64,000 bases of DNA from NCBI GenBank assembly GCA_029242715.1, contig JAQWTL010000020.1:372001-436000 (forward strand). The letters are read 5' to 3'. Made by a program: the position numbers and the translations under genes. Shown in pieces: positions 25,957 through 34,359 of this stretch (positions within the stretch are counted from its first letter, which is position 1; the number at the start of each line of letters is the position of its first letter). The stretch comes from Phycisphaerales bacterium. Lineage in GTDB: Bacteria; Planctomycetota; Phycisphaerae; Phycisphaerales; SM1A02. Below the pieces are notes generated by a model. It ran no database searches. It was not told the origin of the DNA and saw only the letters and a program-made list of their open reading frames with translations.

Positions 25957-26024
25957 GCGATACTCCCAGTTAGTCCAAGAGGTATCTTACCTGTCAACCA
26001 TATCAATCACATGGGACTCCATTC

Positions 26025-26522
26025 ATGGATGAAAACACATTAGCCACACTTAATGATGTTGGAACACTGGTCCTTCGAATCATGTTCGCATGGATCTTCC
26101 TCTGGCCGCTTCCAGGGCTCCTTCGAGATTGGCCGACAACCGTCCAGACGACAGGCCTTCTGTTTTCACGAGGAAAAGGATTCTTCACCCTTGTATCCGT
26201 CAGCGGCATGGCGATCTGTAGTCTCATGGTTGCCATCGGGATCTATGGCAGACCAGCAGCGATCTTCCTCTTTTTCTTCTGCATCGGTGGAGCCATTGTC
26301 CACAACAAACTGGCTGGCATCCCCGAAGCAGCCGCTCGCAAACTTCCTGAAAATCCAAGTGATCAGAAGATGGCCGCCGTTCTACAGAATGCCCTGGTAC
26401 TCAACCGAGTGGGCAACGTGACAAGCGCGCAGAAGAACCTCGTGATTGCCGGCATTGCCGCCTATTTTGTATTGGCTGGTACGGGATCACTCAGCCTATT
26501 GAGTTTCTGGCCCGCCAACTGA
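26025..26522 (+). CDS. DoxX-like membrane protein
   Basis: 165 residues, about four hydrophobic segments. VGTLVLRIMFAWIFLWPLPG and FFTLVSVSGMAICSLMVAIGIYGRPAAIFL fit a DoxX-like bundle, and AGIAAYFVLAGTGSLSL closes it. A hydrophilic loop (about 100-130) with KLPENPSDQK separates spans three and four. Divergent from acetolactate synthase by 68 bases and 41 bases upstream of a CMD-family gene on the same strand. CMD and DoxX proteins are often paired in redox functions, so a shared role is possible. Confidence 0.7.
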   Translation: MDENTLATLNDVGTLVLRIMFAWIFLWPLPGLLRDWPTTVQTTGLLFSRGKGFFTLVSVSGMAICSLMVAIGIYGRPAAIFLFFFCIGGAIVHNKLAGIPEAAARKLPENPSDQKMAAVLQNALVLNRVGNVTSAQKNLVIAGIAAYFVLAGTGSLSLLSFWPAN

Positions 26523-26563
26523 TACCGCTGCATGGAACCAAATCTCAGCATCGGAGCGTCTAC

Positions 26564-26941
26564 ATGAGTACTGATCGATACAAGCAAGGCCTCGAGAACA
26601 TGCGGCGGCATTTCGGGCCACATGCCGATCAATATCTGAAACCTCTTCGGGACATTTCCCCGGAATTCGAGAAGATCAATGTCGAATGGGGTTTCTGTGA
26701 TATCTACGGCAACAACATACTGGACGACAAGACGCGTGAGCTGATTGCACTGGCAGCCTTGTCATGCATGGGGTATCCCACCGGACAGATCAAGGTCCAC
26801 GTTCGTGGAGCACTGAATTGCGGTGCCTCTCAAGAAGAAATCCTTGAGGTGATCCGAATGATGGTTGCCTATGCAGGCTTTCCTCCGACAACCAATGCTC
26901 TGATTGCAGCAGGTGAAGTCCTCAAGGAACAAGAGGACTGA
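26564..26941 (+). CDS. Carboxymuconolactone decarboxylase (CMD/AhpD-like) family protein
   Basis: 125 residues, the size of a single-domain gamma-CMD. LDDKTRELIALAALSCMGYPTGQ, HVRGALNCGASQEEILEVIR and YAGFPPTTNALIAAGEVL are the three helices of the family. It lacks the CxxC of AhpD peroxidase partners (only single Cys residues are present), so it is closer to lactone decarboxylase-like members. Substrate unknown. No adjacent muconate pathway genes are visible. Confidence 0.9.
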   Translation: MSTDRYKQGLENMRRHFGPHADQYLKPLRDISPEFEKINVEWGFCDIYGNNILDDKTRELIALAALSCMGYPTGQIKVHVRGALNCGASQEEILEVIRMMVAYAGFPPTTNALIAAGEVLKEQED

Positions 26942-26976
26942 ACCAGCATCGCTCAACGCAGCAAGAAGCCTGCTTC

Positions 26977-27026
26977 AAAAAAAAGGCCGGGGCGAAGGGA
27001 TCCGAAGATCTTCTCCGCCCCGTGCC
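26977..27026 (-). terminator. Terminator of the subtilisin gene
   Basis: On the minus strand GGGGCGGAGAAGATC pairs imperfectly with GATCCCTTCGCCCC, then GGCC leads into eight T (26984-26977). It lies between the convergent CMD and subtilisin genes and serves the minus strand. Confidence 0.75.
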
Positions 27027-27062
27027 AATCGGGGTCATATCAGGTCAGGGAGTATAGCGACT

Positions 27063-29429
27063 TCAACCGCCGCAGGGTCCCCAGCTGGCAATAATGACCA
27101 GAAGGTCATCAGTGTTAACTGTGCCGTCATCATTCACATCACCTTCTCCCGTGCCACCAAACTGGGCAATCGCGATAAGGATGTCCTCGACGTTGACAGT
27201 ACTGTCACCATTGACATCACCATCGCAGGGTGTCTCTGGCTCACATTCAATGTATTCAACACTGAATCCGTCGACACCTGATTCCACGACGGACTGGGTA
27301 TCTGCTCCAACATCAGAAACGATGAATCGCAGCCGCATTTGAGCGGTACCCTGAATGTAATCGGCAACACGGAAAGTCATGTATGCCCAGCCACCGTTGG
27401 TGCCCTCACCGGTGGGACCGACGGTTTCAAGATCCGACCAGGTCAATCCTGCATCGTTGGAGATCTCGACCACCATGGGATCGGTTCCAGGGGCAGCACC
27501 ATAGTCATTGCTGTGCCAGCGAGCATAGGACACCAGAGTGTCATCCGAACCACTCGCATCAAATGTGGGCGATGTCAGAATGGTTGTTCCGTCATCTACG
27601 TCACTGTTGCAACCATCTGCTGATGAGTTGTCAGTCAAGTAGCAGAGTCCGGATCCATCAAAGTCTGTTCCTGGATCGCCACGCCCGCAATTGATCGGAT
27701 TGCCACGCTCCCATTGCCCATCTGCTGCATCATTTGTGACAGTCCAACCCTTGTCGGTGTTGAAATCGTCAGAGAAGGATATGACTGCCTCCCCGATGAA
27801 GAAGCCATAGGGAGCAGAAGAACCAGCGCTTGGATTGGTGGTCAGGCCAGAAGTCTGACCCTCTACCTGGAAGTAGAACTCAGGAGATTCGTCACAATTG
27901 GCTCCGGGCAGATTAGCCTTCCAGGCATTCAGGCCGTCCTGGCTCATTGCCACAGTCTGGAAGCTGTCGCTTTCACTCATCCGGTAGCTCATCTTCACCG
28001 AGCCAAGAAGCAACGTGTCCTGACGTGGATCAACGCTGATTCGGTAGGTCGTCTCGAGATACGGATCCTGGGATTCAGGAACTTCTGTCAGCAATTCAAT
28101 CTTGGGACCAAGGAAGGTATTGGCCATTGAAGCTGCAACATCAAGAACGCCGCCTGTCAGGCAGTCACCATTGAGTCCTGAGACCGGGCGGACATGGTCC
28201 AGGATGAGTGCCTTGATTTCCGCGGGGGTTGCATCGCCGAGAACCGAGTACACAAGCCCGACAGCGCCTGCGACATGAGGCGTCGCCATGGATGTACCGC
28301 TGTAATAAGAATAATTGTTGCCAGGAGTCGAGCTGAGAATCTCTACACCAGGTGCAGCAAGATCAACCTCCGTGGGGTGATACTGGCTGAAGCTTGCAAG
28401 GTTGTCGTTGCACTCGGTTGCTGCAACCGAAATGATGTTCGGAAGATCATAAGCCGCTGGATATGAAGCGCCGCTGCTGCCACTGTTTCCTGCTGCAGCA
28501 CAGAAGATGTGATCCGCCTGAGTGCCTGCATTTGCAATGGCGTCATAGAGCGACTGGGTATAACCACCACCACCCCATGAGTTGTTTGAGACCTTGAAAC
28601 CCATGACTATGCAGTACTGGACGGCTGCTACGGCATCGGCTGTTGCACCACTACCACCAGAGGAAAGGAACTGGACTCCCGCAAGTGAGCAGCTCCAGTT
28701 GACGCCCGCAACACCAATATTATTGTTGCCGACGCCACCAACGGTTCCGCCACAGTGTGTGCCGTGACCGTTACCGTCCATTGGATCGCCTTCATTGCTA
28801 CTGAAGTCGTAACCGTAGTAATCATCGACGTAGCCATTGCCATCATCATCCTGGCCATTGCCGGCGATTTCACCGGAATTCGTCCACATGTTCGCGGACA
28901 GATCCTGGTGGTTGTAATCAATACCTGTGTCGATGATGGCGATCACGAAGTTCTGGTCACCAGTGTGATCGTCCCAGGCCTCCGGTGCATTGATCGCTTC
29001 CATTCCGCACAATGCTGCGTAGCTGGGATCATTCGGAATCGCCGAGGCACGGAAAATGAAGTTGGGTTCGACATAGTGAAGCACGTCAGAACGGCTGCCA
29101 ACCTTACCTAGGGCTTCCCCAACACTCATGTCGATATCGACTTCAACCAGCCCAGGGACGAGTTGATAGGACTGCTTGATCGTGCCAACGATCTCTGTCA
29201 GTAAATCCGCACGGTCCTGCACTGAAGCAGATTCCTTGAAGCGAAGCATGAGCGAGCGAGGCTTGTGCTCATGATCAAGTGGGTTCTTTTCAGGAACAAT
29301 CCACTCAAGAGTTTCACTGGTAGTAGATGAAGCAACTGGCGAATCCTGCTTGGCACCAAGGGCAACAACAGGAATAGCCAAGGCCACGGACATCAGTCCG
29401 ATGACGCCTGGCGTCTTAATGGTGGTCAT
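27063..29429 (-). CDS. Secreted subtilisin-like serine protease (S8) with dockerin-like tail
   Basis: 788 residues. A signal peptide (cleaved near ALG-A, residue 25) and an I9-type propeptide lead to the S8 catalytic domain: Asp167 in FVIAIIDTGIDYNH, His222 in GHGTHCGG, oxyanion Asn315 in AAAGNSG, and Ser380 in GTSMATPHVAG. A beta-rich module follows (about 545-730, DDFNTDKGWTVTNDAADGQW onward) resembling MAM/jelly-roll domains. The last 55 residues hold two calcium loops, DVNGDSTVNVEDIL and DVNDDGTVNTDDLL, ending WGPCGG. Extracellular protein degradation is the likely role. GAGGAG before the ATG supports the start. Confidence 0.93.
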   Translation of the reverse strand: MTTIKTPGVIGLMSVALAIPVVALGAKQDSPVASSTTSETLEWIVPEKNPLDHEHKPRSLMLRFKESASVQDRADLLTEIVGTIKQSYQLVPGLVEVDIDMSVGEALGKVGSRSDVLHYVEPNFIFRASAIPNDPSYAALCGMEAINAPEAWDDHTGDQNFVIAIIDTGIDYNHQDLSANMWTNSGEIAGNGQDDDGNGYVDDYYGYDFSSNEGDPMDGNGHGTHCGGTVGGVGNNNIGVAGVNWSCSLAGVQFLSSGGSGATADAVAAVQYCIVMGFKVSNNSWGGGGYTQSLYDAIANAGTQADHIFCAAAGNSGSSGASYPAAYDLPNIISVAATECNDNLASFSQYHPTEVDLAAPGVEILSSTPGNNYSYYSGTSMATPHVAGAVGLVYSVLGDATPAEIKALILDHVRPVSGLNGDCLTGGVLDVAASMANTFLGPKIELLTEVPESQDPYLETTYRISVDPRQDTLLLGSVKMSYRMSESDSFQTVAMSQDGLNAWKANLPGANCDESPEFYFQVEGQTSGLTTNPSAGSSAPYGFFIGEAVISFSDDFNTDKGWTVTNDAADGQWERGNPINCGRGDPGTDFDGSGLCYLTDNSSADGCNSDVDDGTTILTSPTFDASGSDDTLVSYARWHSNDYGAAPGTDPMVVEISNDAGLTWSDLETVGPTGEGTNGGWAYMTFRVADYIQGTAQMRLRFIVSDVGADTQSVVESGVDGFSVEYIECEPETPCDGDVNGDSTVNVEDILIAIAQFGGTGEGDVNDDGTVNTDDLLVIIASWGPCGG

Positions 29430-29586
29430 GAGACTCTCTCCTCACGGGGTCATTTGGGGTATATGGGCACGAACCAATGTACAAGGGAGAATTCGCACGA
29501 TCCAAGTGACCTGTTTCTATTTGATATGACTATAGGTCAACAATGCGGAACTTCGCAGCCCTTTTTGCTGGTCTTATGCCCCCAAA

Positions 29587-31542
29587 TCAGAGTTCCCGTG
29601 GCCCAGGAGCCCCTCCGCGGCCCCCCTGGCCCCCCCGAAAACGCTCCCTCATGGCATCACGAGCAGCCCTTCGCTCATCCTCATCGAGCTGCCCGTCTCC
29701 ATTTTTGTCGAACTCCCCGATGAATTGTTCACGGGAAAAGCCCTCTTGGCCGCGATCTCCTCCCCCACCACGACCACGTCGGCGACCGGCGATGGTCTCA
29801 TACAGTTCTGGTCCCAGGATCGATTCCAAGGAACTCATGTACCGCTGATCGATTTCATTGCGTTTTTCCATGGCCTCACGGACCGGATCAAAGCTGCCTT
29901 CATCCCTTTCGGAACGTTCCCCGCGGAACCGGCTCATCCGCTCCTCTGCCCTTCGAAGCTCGCGAGCGGACTCCTCGCTCCGGAGAATCAGAAGCATGTC
30001 CTCGTTGAAAGAAGCAATTTCATCGCCATGGCTCTGCATCAAATCAGCAACAGCAACCAGTACGTCTGGATCAAGCTCCTCGATCTCCATGGCTGCCACC
30101 ATGGCGCGTTCTCCACGCGTTGGCCTGTAGATGTTGGAATAACCACGACGCAATGACTGGAGCCTGAACTCGTCTGACTGAGGCGAAACAAGAACAAGGC
30201 TGATCGCCTCGATGTACTGATCATTCACATCACGCGTGGCTTCCTGCAAGACAAGCCGCTTGCGCAACACCGACAAGCCACCATCGAAGTCCCGGTCGCG
30301 AAGATGCTCCATCAAGTCGAGCCCTTCTGCATAGTTGAAGTTGTCACGGGACTGCAGAGCCCGGTCAAGCTCAATTGCGTAGTTGCTCTTGAGCATGGCA
30401 AGATCCTCTGAATGACTGGCCTCTTCAAGTTCCATTTCACCCAGGATCTGGAGGACATCCGTAGATTCTCCAGACAATCGACCACGAGACATCAGCCTCT
30501 TTCGTCGCAGTTTTCTGGAAACATCTTCCCAGAGTTCAGCCTGATTCTCGTTGACAAGAAGGGCAAGGATTCCACTAGCTGTTGAATCTCGAAGCTGCCT
30601 CTTGTCACGTGCAAATTCACGGATCAGGGCAACACGCGCGTCCAGAATGGCCTGCATTTCTGTGCTGGCATATCGCTTCTCGCGTACGGATTGCATCTGT
30701 CCTCGGAGATCCTCAAACCGCATGCGGAACTCATCTCGAAGGGCATCGCCCCGAGCGCGTCTTTCCTCTTGAGTTTCCTGCTCAACCTGATTCTCGCCCT
30801 TTGATTCACCAGCACCAGCATCACCTTCGGCATCACGCTGTTGATCACGATCACGACCTGGTCGACCGTTTTCGCCTCGATTGGATGGGCCAAACTCACG
30901 CCTTGCAGCGCGAGCCTCATCTCGCATGGATCGCATGGACTCACGGATCTCATCCATGCTCTCTTCGAGATCTGGATCTGGAACAAACGCCTCATTGAGC
31001 GAGTCAGTTTCGCTTTTCAAGGCGTCGACCATTTCCCTGAAGTTCGTGTCGTAGTCCTCAAACAGTTGCGCAACGATTGCACGCTGGGTGTCATCTAGTT
31101 GAAGATCCTCAACAACCAATGGGACATCTCGAGTCATGTAGTCAGGAGAAAACAGGCCCTCTGGTGTCCCCATCAGACCAAGGCCTCGATCAGGCCCGCC
31201 TGGACCACGATCAGAACCGCCACGTCCCCCTTCAGGACCACCGAATCCTGGTCCGCCCCGGCCCATTCGATCACCACGATCTCCGCGAGTGCCACGGTCT
31301 CCACGACCTTCGCGATTTCCACGGTCCCCACGTTGTCCTCGATCACCACGATCCGGACGGTCACCACGAGGCTGATCGCCATCATCCTGGGCTGATTGCC
31401 CTGAGCCGGAGCCCTTTTGCTCCTGGGCCAGTGTTGGTGAATCCAAGGTCACCAGGGCCAGCATGGCCAAGATGGACAGCACGGTCGCTGTTGATGTTGT
31501 CATCAGGGATCTAGTCAACTTCATCTCGTAGAACCGAATCAT
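29587..31542 (-). CDS. Exported GDR-repeat protein with coiled-coil body and C-terminal EF-hand
   Basis: 651 residues; family not recognised. A signal peptide (MKLTRSLMTTSTATVLSILA region) is followed by a low-complexity segment at about 45-125 made of GDRGDRG, GRGDRGTRGD and GGPGFGGPEGG units, collagen-like in flavour but without a strict three-residue period. The long middle (about 140-590) is highly charged and helical, with many ER/ED runs and probable coiled coil. Near the C-terminus EFDKNGDGQLDEDE is one canonical EF-hand. AGGAGG eight bases before the ATG at 31542 fixes the start over one eight codons upstream. It is divergent from a sigma/anti-sigma/EF-hand sensor unit and is a likely target of it (inference). 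Confidence 0.8.
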   Translation of the reverse strand: MIRFYEMKLTRSLMTTSTATVLSILAMLALVTLDSPTLAQEQKGSGSGQSAQDDGDQPRGDRPDRGDRGQRGDRGNREGRGDRGTRGDRGDRMGRGGPGFGGPEGGRGGSDRGPGGPDRGLGLMGTPEGLFSPDYMTRDVPLVVEDLQLDDTQRAIVAQLFEDYDTNFREMVDALKSETDSLNEAFVPDPDLEESMDEIRESMRSMRDEARAARREFGPSNRGENGRPGRDRDQQRDAEGDAGAGESKGENQVEQETQEERRARGDALRDEFRMRFEDLRGQMQSVREKRYASTEMQAILDARVALIREFARDKRQLRDSTASGILALLVNENQAELWEDVSRKLRRKRLMSRGRLSGESTDVLQILGEMELEEASHSEDLAMLKSNYAIELDRALQSRDNFNYAEGLDLMEHLRDRDFDGGLSVLRKRLVLQEATRDVNDQYIEAISLVLVSPQSDEFRLQSLRRGYSNIYRPTRGERAMVAAMEIEELDPDVLVAVADLMQSHGDEIASFNEDMLLILRSEESARELRRAEERMSRFRGERSERDEGSFDPVREAMEKRNEIDQRYMSSLESILGPELYETIAGRRRGRGGGGDRGQEGFSREQFIGEFDKNGDGQLDEDERRAARDAMRERFRGGQGGRGGAPGPREL

Positions 31543-31602
31543 TTCACAAGCCTCCTGTGTCAGCATTTCCCTCTAACCCAACATGGCATCCGGGATGCTG
31601 TT

Positions 31603-31623
31603 GGTACTGTACGTCGGAGTACC
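31603..31623. promoter_or_regulatory. Inverted repeat in the divergent promoter region
   Basis: GGTACT (31603-31608) and AGTACC (31618-31623) flank nine bases in the 120-base space between the exported EF-hand protein and the sigma factor gene. Position and symmetry suit an operator for both genes. No matching second copy was noticed. Confidence 0.3.
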
Positions 31624-31662
31624 CCCGACCATCCCCCAGCCAATCCATGAGAGGATGTTTCT

Positions 31663-32262
31663 CTGAATATCGACCTGGAAGCCTGTTTTCAGGGTGATCC
31701 GATGGCCTGGGATGCCTTCATGGCCCAGACAATGGGACTGGTCGTGGCCGCCGTTCGCCGGACCATCGGGGGCGGAAATCGCCCCGCAGAGCTGGAACTG
31801 GATGACATTGTCCAAGCCGTGTACCTGAAACTCGTACGCAATGATTGCCGCTTGCTGAGAACCTTTGATCCCCAGCGAGCTTCGATGTCCACCTGGCTGA
31901 CCTTGGTCGCTCGGAGCACGGCCATTGACACTCTCAGGAGGCAGAAGCCCACCATGGCAATGGTGGATGAAGAGACACCCGCCAGGGAGCATATTGAGCC
32001 CGAAGCACCTGAAATAGATATTCCGCTCCATATCCTCACCGCCCGACAGCGGCTGGTCTTGACCCTCCTCTATGACGATGAGAAATCCGTTGCTGAGGTG
32101 GCTTCCATCCTTGATGTGAATGAGCAAACCGTACGAAGTACCAAGCACAAGGCCCTGGAGAGGCTCCGAAGCCATTTTCAGTCCCGAAAACAGGGGTCAG
32201 CAGGCACAGAACCAGGCCAATCCGATGGGGATGATCTGGCCCCGATCAACGTAGAGAACTAA
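31663..32262 (+). CDS. ECF sigma factor, probable CTG start
   Basis: About 199 residues. Region 2 reads LEACFQGDPMAWDAFMAQTM, ELDDIVQAVYLKLVR and MSTWLTLVARSTAIDTLRRQ; region 4 reads LTARQRLVLTLLYDDEKSVA and ILDVNEQTVRSTKHKALERL, a clear helix-turn-helix. The first ATG of the frame (31702) would remove the front of region 2.1, whereas the frame upstream encodes LNIDLEACFQGDP, which matches family N-termini. An AGAGGA site (31650-31655) lies seven bases before CTG 31663, and the only other upstream codons are non-starts after a TGA at 31648. A CTG start is therefore proposed; 31702 is the conservative alternative. Next gene begins 17 bases after the stop. Confidence 0.88.
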   Translation: MNIDLEACFQGDPMAWDAFMAQTMGLVVAAVRRTIGGGNRPAELELDDIVQAVYLKLVRNDCRLLRTFDPQRASMSTWLTLVARSTAIDTLRRQKPTMAMVDEETPAREHIEPEAPEIDIPLHILTARQRLVLTLLYDDEKSVAEVASILDVNEQTVRSTKHKALERLRSHFQSRKQGSAGTEPGQSDGDDLAPINVEN

Positions 32263-32279
32263 GTGTGGGAGTGAATTGA

Positions 32280-32807
32280 ATGACATTTCCTGATGACGAC
32301 AGACTGAAGTCCGCCTGGCAGAACCGCCAGAAAGGAACATCCTCGGTAACCGGGGATGTGACCGAGGTCGCTGCATGGCTGGACCAGGGGTGCCCTGAGA
32401 GTGATTCCATTGATCTCATGCTTGCTGAGAACCGCTCCCTGCGAGAAGCCGTAGGGGCCATTCGACTTGAGCAGCCAGATGCCAGCACCCAGTTCGTTTC
32501 CAAGGACACCCATGACCGATTGCTGGCCGCCGTGCTTGAAACCTTGCCTTCACATGCTGCTGCCCGAGCCAGGCCTCCAGTCATTGGATCGATAGGCCTG
32601 CGAATCACTGCCGCTGCAGCAGCCATCGTTGTTGCGGCACTCGGCTTCAATTTCGGACGTGTTGCCGCTCCAGCAACCAACCAGGCAACCAGCGACTTTG
32701 TAACGGTTGTCACCTTCGACATGCTGTCTGATGATGACAACCTCAATTCAATCCTGATGACAAGCTCGGTTGCCATTGATGTAGTCAGTGAAGGAGATGA
32801 GCAATGA
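32280..32807 (+). CDS. Probable anti-sigma factor with one membrane span
   Basis: 175 residues. A cytoplasmic part of about 100 residues with acidic and helical stretches is followed by one span (IGLRITAAAAAIVVAALGFN) and a short periplasmic tail of about 50 residues. There is no zinc-binding HxxxCxxC motif. The assignment rests on topology and position directly after an ECF sigma gene and before a sensor-like gene, as in sigma/anti-sigma operons. GGGAG eight bases upstream supports the start; the stop overlaps the next ATG (ATGA, 32804). Confidence 0.7.
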   Translation: MTFPDDDRLKSAWQNRQKGTSSVTGDVTEVAAWLDQGCPESDSIDLMLAENRSLREAVGAIRLEQPDASTQFVSKDTHDRLLAAVLETLPSHAAARARPPVIGSIGLRITAAAAAIVVAALGFNFGRVAAPATNQATSDFVTVVTFDMLSDDDNLNSILMTSSVAIDVVSEGDEQ

Positions 32808-33577
32808 ATCGTTCCGTGACGGTCTTCCTGCTGGGCCTTTCCCTCCTGTTCAATGTTTTCTTCATCGTTGGCGCCATGACATGGCGAGCCAATGTGGCAA
32901 CTACGGAAGATGGCAACATCCAGGAAGTGACCGAAACGCTGGATCTTGACAACAGGCAGACAAATGTCTTCAAGAGCATGCGGCGCGAATTCCGTACAGA
33001 ATCCGCCGTACTCGGCCAGCAAGTTCGCCGTCTCAGAGCGATGATCGCAGAGGAACTGGCGAGCGAAAATCCGGACACGAACAAGCTTCGAATGCTGGTG
33101 GAAGAGGAAAGCGGCCTGCAGGCTGAACGTCATCAACTCGGCACCAACCAGTTCACAGACTTCATTGGCCTGCTCTCGCCCGATCAGAGAAAACGACTGG
33201 GACACCGACTCATGGGGCCTCCTGGACACGGCCATCCACCCGAAGAACTCGAGCGACGAGCGTTGGAACGCTTCGATCTGGACGGTGACGGCCTGCTGAA
33301 CGAACAGGAACGCTTTGCTGCAAGAGAATTCGCCAGAAAAATGCAGCAAGAACGCAAAGCACAACGCCGAGAAATGGAACGCCTCTTCGACTTCGATGGA
33401 GATGGGAAGCTTTCTCCGGAAGAGCAGGAAGCACTTCGTGAACACATGCTGGAGAACCGCCCCCAACGTGGCGGTGATCGAAGAGGTCGTGGCAACAGGC
33501 CACACCCACCGGATAGATCAGACCCTCATGCCCCTCTTCATGGCCACCCTCCACATGGACCGCCGCCAGGCTTCTGA
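32804..33577 (+). CDS. CnrX/CpxP-like membrane-anchored sensor with two EF-hands
   Basis: 257 residues. An N-terminal anchor (VTVFLLGLSLLFNVFFIVGA) leads to a helical periplasmic domain with LDLDNRQTNVFKSMRREFRT, VRRLRAMIAEELASENPDT and FIGLLSPDQRKRLGHRL, the two-hairpin pattern of the CnrX/ZraP/CpxP group (LSPDQR is the LTxxQ element). Two canonical calcium loops follow, DLDGDGLLNEQE and DFDGDGKLSPEE, and then a His/Pro/Gly tail (HPPDRSDPHAPLHGHPPHG) that could bind transition metals. In Cnr-type systems such a protein signals metal binding to the anti-sigma factor. Fusion to EF-hands is unusual. AGGAG precedes the start. Confidence 0.78.
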   Translation: MNRSVTVFLLGLSLLFNVFFIVGAMTWRANVATTEDGNIQEVTETLDLDNRQTNVFKSMRREFRTESAVLGQQVRRLRAMIAEELASENPDTNKLRMLVEEESGLQAERHQLGTNQFTDFIGLLSPDQRKRLGHRLMGPPGHGHPPEELERRALERFDLDGDGLLNEQERFAAREFARKMQQERKAQRREMERLFDFDGDGKLSPEEQEALREHMLENRPQRGGDRRGRGNRPHPPDRSDPHAPLHGHPPHGPPPGF

Positions 33578-33673
33578 TTGGTCCTGACTCAGGCAAGACG
33601 CCATGGCTCCAGTCGAATAGACTTCCATATCAAGACAGATCCCATGGGGATCGTCCGGAAGGAAAGCACGACT

Positions 33674-34093
33674 ATGGGCTGGGTTTACTTAGGTATCGCG
33701 ATCTTTTTCGAAGTCAGCGCTGCGCTATGCCTGAAGCACACCGTCCCTGTGCCACCCGACGAAAAATACAAGATCGGCCCCGGGATCTTGATGATTGTCT
33801 TCTACATTCTGTGCTTCCTGGCCATGATTCAGGCAGTCAGAACCTTGCCCCTGGGACTGATGTATGCCATCTGGGGCGGTGTTGGGACAGCGGCCATTGC
33901 ACTACTGAGTTGGCAGATTTGGGGCGAGCACATGCCGATGATGAAAGTCGCCGGAATTGCGCTGATCGTCATGGGAGTCATGTTGGCAAACCTTGCAAAG
34001 GAAGACCCCAAAAAAGGCCCCTCTTTGGAGCATGGAAAACAGATGCAGACTGAGCCCGCCCCTCCCTCCGAGACAGATATTTCACCCTCCTAG
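33674..34093 (+). CDS. Small multidrug resistance (SMR) family transporter
   Basis: 139 residues with four spans. MGWVYLGIAIFFEVSAALCLKH holds the membrane glutamate equivalent to Glu14 of EmrE, and LPLGLMYAIWGGVGTAAIAL is the family's third-span signature. SMR proteins export quaternary cations, or guanidinium in the Gdx branch, against protons. The C-terminal tail of about 30 hydrophilic residues is longer than usual. The start at 33674 is preferred over upstream in-frame ATGs because AAGGAAAG precedes it and it begins the first span. Confidence 0.9.
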   Translation: MGWVYLGIAIFFEVSAALCLKHTVPVPPDEKYKIGPGILMIVFYILCFLAMIQAVRTLPLGLMYAIWGGVGTAAIALLSWQIWGEHMPMMKVAGIALIVMGVMLANLAKEDPKKGPSLEHGKQMQTEPAPPSETDISPS

Positions 34094-34359
34094 AAAGCCC
34101 TTCAGTGGGGTTCCCTCGGTAATTTGGCTCGAAAATGCCGGTCATTCCTGCTGCTCTGAATCTTATCGGCGGCAATCACCGAACCCGGCTGGGGCCTGGC
34201 TGCGTATAGAACGATAGATGAACTAGAACACGCTGATGCCACTCAATTGTTGCGTCTGCAAATCCTTGTTTACCCGGAGAAGATTAGTCCCGGCGTGATC
34301 GCTGTTGTCACGTGCCTCACTCTGGTCTTCTCGGCGCGCGATTATCCGGAGGTCACACC

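Noticed and set aside
31160-31410. Possible phase-variable DNA repeat encoding the GDR segment.
   Set aside because: The DNA shows no uniform short unit; repetition is at the amino acid level only.
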